Assembly: GCA_964542055.1 (NCBI GenBank)
Contig: CAZITB010000039.1
Coordinates: 1-21,300 of the forward strand
DNA: 21,300 nucleotides
Direction of reading: 5' to 3'
From: CAZITB01 sp964542055
GTDB taxonomy: Bacteria > Planctomycetota > Phycisphaerae > Sedimentisphaerales > CAMDDF01
Shown here: positions 15,378-21,300 of the stretch, piece by piece
Layout of the letters: each line of letters begins with the position of its first letter
Position numbering within the stretch: position 1 is the stretch's first letter
The notes under the pieces: model-generated
Told to the model about the DNA's origin: nothing
What the model saw: only the letters and a program-made list of their open reading frames with translations
The model's database searches: none
Program-made: the position numbers and the translations under genes

Positions 15378-15782
15378 ATGGACGTTAATTTGGTTTTATT
15401 GACCAATGACGGAAGGAAAAAAAATTTTCTTCTGTCGAGCACAGTTACTGTAATCGGTCGAAGGCAGGATTGTGATCTTTGTATCCCCTTGATGAACGTT
15501 TCAAGGAGACATTGCGAGCTTAATCAGGATGAGAATAAACTTATGGTTCGGGACCTTGGTTCAAGGAATGGGACATTTGTTGATGGAGAGAAAGTAGCTG
15601 AAGCGGAACTGAAAGATGGTAATCATTTGAAAGTCGGGCCTTTAGAATTTACTGTGTCATTGCAACCCGAGGAGAAGGAAGTCAAGGCGAAAAAAGCCAG
15701 CAGTGAATTCATGGAGGCAGAGGGACATTTCAAAGATAGCCGAAGTAACGAGACTGAGGTAATGGAAGGTTTTCAAACTTAG
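15378..15782 (+). CDS. Small FHA-domain protein
   Basis: This 134-residue protein is almost entirely one forkhead-associated domain (about 5-95), a phosphothreonine-binding module. The signature residues are present: GR at 27-28, SRRH at 42-45 and the DLGSRNGTFVDG loop from 59. It has no signal peptide or membrane segment, so it is probably cytoplasmic. A polar tail of ~40 residues follows and contains Thr in NETEVMEGFQT, a possible phosphorylation site. It is monocistronic with its own promoter, and no kinase or phosphatase is nearby. It would act as an adaptor in Ser/Thr-kinase signalling; the partner is unknown. It ends one base before the stop codon of the convergent NYN-domain gene. Confidence 0.88.
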   Translation: MDVNLVLLTNDGRKKNFLLSSTVTVIGRRQDCDLCIPLMNVSRRHCELNQDENKLMVRDLGSRNGTFVDGEKVAEAELKDGNHLKVGPLEFTVSLQPEEKEVKAKKASSEFMEAEGHFKDSRSNETEVMEGFQT

Positions 15783-16256
15783 TCATTCAAGCCCGAATTC
15801 TTTCATCCATTGATCTGTTTCTTTTTTGGTCAATCCTGTCTGCTTGGAAAGTGGTTCTTTTACTTTAGGTTTTTTTTGCAATTGGTCAATAAGAAAAATC
15901 CAGAAATTGAGGCAATCCAAGGGAGATGCTTTTCTTCTTTTCGCAGCTGTTATAAGCCTTCGGTCGTCACTAATGACGTTGAGTTTTTTTGGAGCGGAGT
16001 TTTTTTTAATTATTATCTCGATGATATCGTCAGCTTCTTTCGAGCCTGAGAAGTGAATACTAATTCTATCGAAATTTTCAAAATCAGATTTGTCACTTGG
16101 CCCGAAACCATCGAAAACTATGTCGGTCTGGCTTTGCATTTTATTCATCAGCTCCGAAATCAGTTTGCACATATGAAGTTCGGAAATGTTTTCAAAAGTT
16201 TCGAAACTTTTTTGGACCGCTTTTAAGAGGTTGTAACCATCAATCACAAAAGGCAT
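15783..16256 (-). CDS. YacP-like NYN-domain protein, putative endoribonuclease
   Basis: I start this at ATG 16256 (157 residues), where the protein opens with MPFVIDGYNLLKA, the first conserved strand of YacP/NYN (PIN-like) domains. The frame allows an ATG 30 bp upstream inside pyrC. Candidate acidic residues are Asp in VIDGYN, the Asp in IVFDGFG, the two Asp of EADDIIE and those of VISDDRRL, matching the metal-binding layout of PIN-like nucleases. The Bacillus relative (Rae1) is a ribosome-associated mRNA endonuclease; that role here is inference. It follows pyrC with one base between stop and start, so it is the last gene of the pyr operon. Confidence 0.8.
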   Translation of the reverse strand: MPFVIDGYNLLKAVQKSFETFENISELHMCKLISELMNKMQSQTDIVFDGFGPSDKSDFENFDRISIHFSGSKEADDIIEIIIKKNSAPKKLNVISDDRRLITAAKRRKASPLDCLNFWIFLIDQLQKKPKVKEPLSKQTGLTKKETDQWMKEFGLE

Positions 16257-16257
16257 T

Positions 16258-17553
16258 TCAAATATCCGCCTTATACCTGACTTCACCGCCGACTATCGTA
16301 TAAATCGGCTTTGTTTTAACATTCCAGTTACTATATGGACAGTTGCGGCTTTTGGAATAAAATTTTTGGGTATCAATACTCCACTGGTAATCGGGATCGA
16401 TGATTGTGATATCGCCCTGTTTGCCGGGTGCCAGAGTTCCTTTGTCAATTCCGATTATGTTTGCCGGTTTGCAGGTCATCATAGCCAGAAGCTGGGGCCA
16501 ATCGATCAGGCCGGTCTCTATCAGCGCTTTTACGTATAAGGCAAGGGCACATTCGATGCTGTCGATACCGAAAGGAGCTGCTAAGAACTCGAGTTCTTTC
16601 GCGCTTTGCAGGTGAGGGGCGTGGTCGCTTGCCAGAGCATCTACAAGACCATCTTTTATAAGCTGATTTAATGCCTGAATATCTTCATTTGTTCTAAGGG
16701 GCGGATTTACTTTGTAGTTAGTGTCGTAGTCCTTGATACAGTCATCTGTAAGCAGCAGGTGATGCGGGGTAACCTCACAAGTTACAGGCAGACCCTGCTG
16801 TTTGGCTTGCCGAATGATTTCTGCCGAGCCTTTGGTTGAAATATGCTGTACGTGATACTTTGTTCCGGTTTTTTTAACAAGCTGAATATCTCGCCATAGC
16901 ATCATTTCTTCAGCCAGTGGATCAACTCCCGGTAAACCCAGAATAGTAGAATTGTATCCTGAGTTCATCACTCCGCCCGAGCCGATGGAATCATCTTGGC
17001 AATGCTGGGCAACGACCAGGCCGAACATGGAAGCATACTTCAAAGCCCGCTGCATCACAGAAACATTTTGAATCCCGCTGCCGTCATCGGTAAACCCGAC
17101 CGCTCCGGCGCGTGCCATAAGGCCCATTTCCGCGAGCTCATTTCCTTCACGGTTTTTGGTTATCGCACCCATAACATAGACATGAGTTTTGCGGGCTATA
17201 CGGGCTTTTCGGTGAACGTATTCTACGCTTGTTTCATCCTGTACAGGGGGTGTGGTGTTTGGCATTGCGACGACAGAGGTAAAACCGCCAGCTACTGCCG
17301 CCATCGAACCGGATGCTATTGTCTCGACTTCTTCATCGCCTGGTTCGCGAAAATGAACATGGATATCTATCAGGCCGGGTGCTACGATCTTGCCTGCAGC
17401 GTCGATCAAAACCTCTGCATTGGTTTTGTCAATTTTACCAACTTGCTCAATGATACCATTTCTGATATAGATATCCGCAATTTCATCTATTGCGTTTGCG
17501 GGATCTATTACCCTGCCGTTTTTTATAAGAACTTCGTTTTGCATTTTTTTCAT
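16258..17553 (-). CDS. pyrC: Dihydroorotase
   Basis: This enzyme catalyses the third step of pyrimidine synthesis, carbamoyl-aspartate to dihydroorotate. At 431 residues it is the long type I-like class. The metal-binding DIHVHFREPG has His64 and His66, with Arg68 for substrate binding. Further signatures are AMPNTTPP, the QHC and QHIS histidine segments, and SDHAPH near residue 305 with the catalytic Asp. There is no sign of a defective (PyrX-like) copy. It is 11 bp downstream of pyrB; long dihydroorotases often form complexes with aspartate carbamoyltransferase, and the adjacency fits this. Confidence 0.95.
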   Translation of the reverse strand: MKKMQNEVLIKNGRVIDPANAIDEIADIYIRNGIIEQVGKIDKTNAEVLIDAAGKIVAPGLIDIHVHFREPGDEEVETIASGSMAAVAGGFTSVVAMPNTTPPVQDETSVEYVHRKARIARKTHVYVMGAITKNREGNELAEMGLMARAGAVGFTDDGSGIQNVSVMQRALKYASMFGLVVAQHCQDDSIGSGGVMNSGYNSTILGLPGVDPLAEEMMLWRDIQLVKKTGTKYHVQHISTKGSAEIIRQAKQQGLPVTCEVTPHHLLLTDDCIKDYDTNYKVNPPLRTNEDIQALNQLIKDGLVDALASDHAPHLQSAKELEFLAAPFGIDSIECALALYVKALIETGLIDWPQLLAMMTCKPANIIGIDKGTLAPGKQGDITIIDPDYQWSIDTQKFYSKSRNCPYSNWNVKTKPIYTIVGGEVRYKADI

Positions 17554-17564
17554 AGTGACTTCAC

Positions 17565-18527
17565 TTACATTTTTTCTTTTTTTAGATTGGCATCAGCTTG
17601 TGTAACAAGGAACATTACAGCCATTCTTACTTTGAGCCCGTTTGTTACCTGGTCAAGAATAACGCTGTTTGGTCCATCAGCTACTTCCGATTCGATTTCC
17701 AGCCCCCTGTTTATCGGGCCGGGATGCATAACGACTAAATCGGGTTTGGCTTTTTTCATTCTGTCAACGGTTAAGCCGAAAAAATGAGAGTATTCGGTAA
17801 CCGAGGGAAAAGGGTTTCCGCCCATCCGTTCGAACTGAATTCTGAGCATGTTTATCACATCTAATTGCTGGAGTACATCGTCGAGAGAATGGCTAACCCT
17901 AACAGGCAGCTTATTTACCTGTGGGGGCATGAGGGTTGGCGGGCCTATAAGAATCACTTCGGCTCCGAGCTTTGTGAATGCCCATATATCGCTTCTGGCG
18001 ACTCTGGAGTGTGCGATATCGCCAACTATGCCGATCTTGAGGCCTTTGAGGGTCCCTTTTTTCTCTCTTATGGTGTAGGTATCCAGCAGGGCCTGGGTCG
18101 GATGTTCATTGTAGCCGTCTCCGGCATTTATCACGCATGAATTGATGTTTTCGGAAAGCAGAATCGGTGCACCTCCGGCGTTGTGGCGGATTACGACTAT
18201 ATCGGTTCCCATAGCTTCGAGGTTTCTTGCGGTATCGAGCAGGGTTTCGCCTTTGCTTACGGAGCTTTGCTTTTTGCTGAACTCGATTACATCTGCACTT
18301 AACCTGGTTGCGGCAAGTGTGAAGCTATTCCTGGTTCTTGTGGAATCCTCGAAAAACATGTTTACTACGACTTTTCCCCGCAATGCAGGAACTTTTTTGA
18401 TTGAACGGGTGCTTACATCGGCAAATCCCTGGGCGGTGTCAAGAATATGGGTGATCTCCTGAGCAGATAAATATTTAAGCCCGGTTAAATGTTTATGCTC
18501 CCATTGAAACTTACTTTTTTTTCTCAT
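17565..18527 (-). CDS. pyrB: Aspartate carbamoyltransferase catalytic subunit
   Basis: This enzyme joins carbamoyl phosphate and aspartate, the committed step of pyrimidine synthesis. It has 320 residues. The carbamoyl-phosphate loop FFEDSTRTRNSF begins at 58 and the KGET lid motif follows (VSKGETLLDT). The HPTQALLDTYTI motif and the late HPGPINRG are intact. The loop has Asp where many homologues have Asn or Pro after Glu, and Asn before SF where Thr is common; both are mild. No pyrI regulatory gene is present, so the enzyme is probably not of the PyrI-regulated class. It lies 9 bp after pyrR and its AAAGG ribosome-binding site is inside the end of pyrR. Confidence 0.96.
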   Translation of the reverse strand: MRKKSKFQWEHKHLTGLKYLSAQEITHILDTAQGFADVSTRSIKKVPALRGKVVVNMFFEDSTRTRNSFTLAATRLSADVIEFSKKQSSVSKGETLLDTARNLEAMGTDIVVIRHNAGGAPILLSENINSCVINAGDGYNEHPTQALLDTYTIREKKGTLKGLKIGIVGDIAHSRVARSDIWAFTKLGAEVILIGPPTLMPPQVNKLPVRVSHSLDDVLQQLDVINMLRIQFERMGGNPFPSVTEYSHFFGLTVDRMKKAKPDLVVMHPGPINRGLEIESEVADGPNSVILDQVTNGLKVRMAVMFLVTQADANLKKEKM

Positions 18528-18536
18528 AAATAGCCT

Positions 18537-19064
18537 TTATTCAATAGAGACCTGGTCAATATCATCGGATTCGGTGAAACTGACATTTACAACAAGATCA
18601 TGTGGTACTTTGACGTGATGTCCGACGAAATCGGGCTGAATTGGCAGCTCTCTTCCTTTCCGGTCAACCAGAACTGCCAGTTTTATGCAACGGGGTCTGC
18701 CAAATTCGATCAATGCATCCATTGCGGCTCTTATAGTTCTGCCGGTATATAATACGTCATCGATAAGAATGACTGTTTTGCCGGTAATATCGAAATTGAT
18801 GTCCGAACTCCTGACCAGCGGTTGCTGGTTGCCACGTGGATCGTGGAGATCATCCCTGTACAAAGTTATATCCAGGGTTCCGAGTAGGATTTGGGATTTG
18901 GAAGTTTCGTTTAGTTTTTCTGCCAGTCTTTGGGCGAGAAAGACTCCCCTGCTTCTGATTCCTATTAATGCAATTTGTGACTTTGGACAATCTAAACCGG
19001 ATATCCAAAGGGCACATTTATCGATAATCCGGGCTATTTCCTGTGATTTTAAGATGATATCCAT
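18537..19064 (-). CDS. pyrR: PyrR bifunctional pyrimidine regulator / uracil phosphoribosyltransferase
   Basis: This 175-residue type I phosphoribosyltransferase is of the PyrR family. It contains IGIRSRGVFLAQRLAEKL, the DITLYRDD segment and the PRPP-binding loop VILIDDVLYTGRT (about 98-110), then VLVDRKGRELPIQPDFVG, all typical of PyrR. It is first in the pyrR-pyrB-pyrC-yacP operon. A GGGA Shine-Dalgarno sequence lies 5 bases before ATG 19064. In Gram-positives PyrR binds an RNA loop to attenuate pyr transcription; no such loop or terminator is seen in the short leader or in the 9-bp gap to pyrB, so regulation here may be different. Confidence 0.94.
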   Translation of the reverse strand: MDIILKSQEIARIIDKCALWISGLDCPKSQIALIGIRSRGVFLAQRLAEKLNETSKSQILLGTLDITLYRDDLHDPRGNQQPLVRSSDINFDITGKTVILIDDVLYTGRTIRAAMDALIEFGRPRCIKLAVLVDRKGRELPIQPDFVGHHVKVPHDLVVNVSFTESDDIDQVSIE

Positions 19065-19106
19065 GTAAGTCCCTTTTTGCCGATTTTACGGTGAATGTTT
19101 TGAGCG

Positions 19107-19134
19107 ATTATAGCAGATTTGAAGCTTAAATCAA
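19107..19134 (-). promoter_or_regulatory. Promoter of the pyr operon
   Basis: On the minus strand TTGATT (19134-19129), a 16-bp spacer and perfect TATAAT (19112-19107) lie upstream of pyrR. The leader is about 35 nt. Confidence 0.72.
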
Positions 19135-19172
19135 TAATTTTGGTGGGAATTTGCGGCATTGGTTAATATTTG

Positions 19173-19201
19173 TTGCTCGTAAGTCTTGATTTTGTTAATA
19201 T
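19173..19201 (+). promoter_or_regulatory. Possible promoter of aroA-aroK-aroC
   Basis: TTGCTC (19173-19178), 17 bp, and TAATAT (19196-19201) form a weak sigma70-like pair about 30 bp before the aroA start. It lies back to back with the pyr promoter. The matches are only partial. Confidence 0.35.
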
Positions 19202-19231
19202 GTTTAAGCAAAATGTTTTGAAAGATGAATT

Positions 19232-20512
19232 TTGAATTTGAAAGTCGAAAAATCTGTATTGGCCGGCGAAGTTGATATTCCTGCTTCGAAATCGCATACA
19301 ATCCGCGGGGTAGCTGTGGCTTCGATGGGAAATGGGGTAAGTACAATTTACAATCCTCTTATATCCAGTGATGCACTTAGTGCTGTGAAATGCTACCGGG
19401 CTTTGGGGGCGGAAATAGATACAAGCGATGACCAGAAGTGGATTATAAAAGGGACCGGCGGGAAGATAAAGGCACCGGACGACGTTATTGACGTTGGGAA
19501 CTCCGGAACTACTTTAAGAATCGCTTTGGGGTCGGCAAGTCTTGTGGATGAAAACGTTAAGATTTTATTTACAGGTGATCAGCAAATACAAAACAGGCCT
19601 GTTGCGAGACTTTTGAATTCGCTTAATGAACTTGGCGTTAAGGCAATATCAGTCAAAAATAACGGCAAAGCACCGGTTGAGATATCCGGCAAGCTAAAAG
19701 GCGGCAGAACTGAGATCGAATGTGTTACCAGCCAGTTTTTGTCGAGCCTGCTGCTTGCTTGTCCTCTGGCAGAGGGTGACAGTGTGATCGATGTGAGCTT
19801 GTTGAATGAGCCTGATTATGTCAGGATAACAATGGATTGGCTAGAATGGCAGGAGATCTGTTTTAAATTTGATGAAGACTTGAAACATTTCGAGATTTTG
19901 GGCGGCCAGTCTTATCAGGCCTTTGAGAAACGAATACCTGCCGATTTCAGCAGTGCGACATTTTTTTTATGTGCGGGCTCTTTTCTGGAAGGCAGTGATA
20001 TATTGATAAAAGGTTTGGATTTTTCAGACAGCCAGCCTGATAAAGCGGTTGTTGATTATCTACGGTTGATGGGTGCGGATATTACCGCTCAGGAAGACGG
20101 GATTCGCGTGAAGGCATCCAAATTGAAAGGATGTGAAATCGACATGAACCGTACCCCTGATGCATTGCCGGCGATGGCAGTTACGGCAGCATTTAGCGAG
20201 GGACAAACAAGGCTGTACAACGTATCACAGGCACGGGTAAAGGAAACCGACCGGATCGACTGCATGGCTAAAGAGCTTGCAAAACTAGGGGCCGATGTTG
20301 AACAGCTGAGTGATGGAATGGTGATATCGCCGTCGAAATGTGCGGCTGGAGATTTTGAAGGATATCACGACCACAGGATAGTGATGGCTATGGCTTTGGC
20401 GGGTATGGGGTGTGAAGGTGTGAGTACAATTACCAGCAAAGAGGCGATCGATGTTACTTTTCCTGGATTTCCAAAGGTAATGAAAGGTCTTGGGGGGAAA
20501 ATAGAATGGTAG
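19232..20512 (+). CDS. aroA: 3-phosphoshikimate 1-carboxyvinyltransferase (EPSP synthase)
   Basis: This is the sixth step of the shikimate pathway. It has 426 residues. Substrate residues are present: SKSHTIR at 19-25 (Lys20, Ser21, Arg25), GNSGTT at 89-94, NRPVARLL, TSQFLSSLLL, the Asp of NRTPDALPAMAV, RVKETDR and DHRIVMAMA. The start must be TTG 19232 or the ATT just before it, because an in-frame TGA stands at 19226 and no in-frame ATG exists nearby. An ATG at 19225 is in a different frame. The ribosome-binding site is weak. The protein resembles the SKSHTIR-type enzymes more than the E. coli form. It is divergent from pyrR and 24 bp before aroK. Confidence 0.95.
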   Translation: MNLKVEKSVLAGEVDIPASKSHTIRGVAVASMGNGVSTIYNPLISSDALSAVKCYRALGAEIDTSDDQKWIIKGTGGKIKAPDDVIDVGNSGTTLRIALGSASLVDENVKILFTGDQQIQNRPVARLLNSLNELGVKAISVKNNGKAPVEISGKLKGGRTEIECVTSQFLSSLLLACPLAEGDSVIDVSLLNEPDYVRITMDWLEWQEICFKFDEDLKHFEILGGQSYQAFEKRIPADFSSATFFLCAGSFLEGSDILIKGLDFSDSQPDKAVVDYLRLMGADITAQEDGIRVKASKLKGCEIDMNRTPDALPAMAVTAAFSEGQTRLYNVSQARVKETDRIDCMAKELAKLGADVEQLSDGMVISPSKCAAGDFEGYHDHRIVMAMALAGMGCEGVSTITSKEAIDVTFPGFPKVMKGLGGKIEW

Positions 20513-20536
20513 TATCTATCTGGCGGTGATGAGTAA

Positions 20537-21076
20537 ATGAATATTGTTTTTATAGGATTCGCTTCCTGCGGTAAAAGTGCAACAGGTTTGGAACTGGCTG
20601 AAAAACTTGACATGGATTTCGTGGATACTGATAAAGAAATTGAAGTTAATTTCTTTAAAGAGCATGGTAAAAAATTATGTTACCGTGACATTATCGTCAA
20701 GGAAGGCAGAGGAGTTTTTCTTGCAATTGAAAAGAAGGTTATCCAAAATTTAGAAGGTAAGTCCGGTTATGTTGTTGCTCCGGGGGGAGGTGCTGTTCTT
20801 GACGGTGAGAATCGAAAAATTTTGAAAAGTTTTGGGCCTGTGATATACTTAGAGACCGATCCTGCGGTAATTTTTGAGCGGATGAAAGTAAAGGGTATCC
20901 CGCTTTTTTTGAGGGATAACCCGGTTTTAGAGAATTTGAGGAATATGTGCCAGCAGCGGCATTCGATTTACAAGGATATGGCTGATTTTACAATTGATAA
21001 CACTGAATTATCTATTTCAGAAACGGTAGAAAAGGTAATGAAAATTTTGAAAACGCAAAATCTCATTCAGGAATGA
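20537..21076 (+). CDS. aroK: Shikimate kinase-like protein, divergent
   Basis: This 179-residue P-loop kinase has Walker A GFASCGKS at 7-14, an Asp-x-Asp (30-32) at the usual shikimate/Mg site, and APGGGAV at 81-87. QQRHSIY near 140 keeps the late Arg. Two otherwise conserved arginines are not at their usual places. The family pattern G-E-x-x-F-R-x-x-E appears as GRGVFLAIE (57-65), with Leu62 in place of Arg. The lid pattern R-P-L-L reads I-P-L-F, with Ile121 in place of Arg. Its place between aroA and aroC argues strongly for shikimate kinase. The changes suggest a divergent active site, or a related kinase with altered substrate handling. Confidence 0.82.
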   Translation: MNIVFIGFASCGKSATGLELAEKLDMDFVDTDKEIEVNFFKEHGKKLCYRDIIVKEGRGVFLAIEKKVIQNLEGKSGYVVAPGGGAVLDGENRKILKSFGPVIYLETDPAVIFERMKVKGIPLFLRDNPVLENLRNMCQQRHSIYKDMADFTIDNTELSISETVEKVMKILKTQNLIQE

Positions 21077-21079
21077 AAT

Positions 21080-21300
21080 ATGTCTAGCTCATTTGGAACA
21101 TTGTTCAAAGTATCTACTTTTGGAGAATCACATTGTGCGGCAGTGGGTGGTATCGTTGACGGGTGCCCTTCTAAGATAGAACTTTCTGAGCAGGATATTC
21201 AACCTCAGCTTGACCGCAGGCGTCCGGGGCAAAGTGATCTTTCAACCCCGAGAAGCGAAAAAGACCAGGTTCAAATATTATCTGGTGTGGAAAACGGGAT
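21080..21300 (+). CDS. aroC: Chorismate synthase, N-terminal part (3' partial)
   Basis: Chorismate synthase makes chorismate from EPSP using reduced FMN. Only 73 codons fit before the window ends. The N-terminus carries the signature FGTLFKVSTFGESHC (5-19), then VGGIVDGCP and DRRRPGQSDLSTPRSEKD (45-62), all conserved in AroC. The residue after GESH is Cys19, where most bacterial enzymes have Gly. The start is ATG 21080, 3 bases after the aroK stop, with AGGA seven bases upstream. Confidence 0.95.
   Translation, partial: MSSSFGTLFKVSTFGESHCAAVGGIVDGCPSKIELSEQDIQPQLDRRRPGQSDLSTPRSEKDQVQILSGVENG

Noticed and set aside
16996..17787. 263-residue plus-strand frame opposite pyrC and pyrB
   Set aside because: It spans the junction of two well-supported genes on the other strand and is Cys/Tyr/His-rich without domain signatures.
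1..21300. Mobile elements, CRISPR arrays, defence genes or tRNAs
   Set aside because: No transposase, integrase, spaced direct repeats or cloverleaf-like sequences were seen; the non-coding gaps are all under 170 bp.

Overview
The window is ordinary bacterial chromosome with dense, mostly operonic genes and moderate GC. It holds nearly a whole type II secretion (T2SS) operon followed by a housekeeping block for translation, pyrimidine and aromatic amino acid biosynthesis. Gene content (Gsp-type pseudopilins with a PilM-like GspL, a very large secretin, and proteins rich in Asp/Glu/Asn) suggests a Gram-negative of the PVC group. A planctomycete of the Phycisphaerae type is my best guess, but this is inference and no taxonomic marker was searched. 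There are no tRNAs, rRNAs, CRISPR arrays, insertion sequences or phage genes.

Region 1 (1-11962, plus strand) is a T2SS operon in the order gspD(partial)-E-F-G-H-I-J-K-L-M. It encodes the outer-membrane secretin, the assembly ATPase, the inner-membrane platform, the major pseudopilin, four minor pseudopilins, and the cytoplasmic/periplasmic linkers L and M. Genes overlap or lie a few bases apart, and a strong intrinsic terminator closes the operon at 11973-12003. No gspC and no prepilin peptidase gene is visible. The secretin carries a large extra region before its N0 domain, and three consecutive minor pseudopilin genes share Asn/Asp-rich low-complexity segments. One 10-N scaffold gap sits exactly on the Walker B motif of gspE.

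Region 2 (12002-15212, minus strand) is gph, then thrS-infC. A good sigma70-type promoter lies between gph and thrS. infC most likely starts at a rare AUU codon behind a strong Shine-Dalgarno sequence, and the usual rpmI-rplT partners do not follow it.

Region 3 (15378-15782, plus) is a small stand-alone FHA-domain protein with its own promoter. It meets the last gene of the next operon tail to tail with no spacer.

Region 4 (15783-19064, minus) is the operon pyrR-pyrB-pyrC-yacP: a PyrR-family regulator/uracil phosphoribosyltransferase, aspartate carbamoyltransferase, dihydroorotase and a NYN-domain putative RNase. It is driven from a promoter with a short leader.

Region 5 (19232-21300, plus) is the shikimate-pathway run aroA-aroK-aroC (aroC cut by the window end), divergent from pyrR. 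The shikimate kinase lacks two arginines normally conserved in the family, and chorismate synthase has a GESHC signature.

I found no wholly new system. The points most worth a second look are the atypical secretin and pseudopilin features and the divergent AroK.
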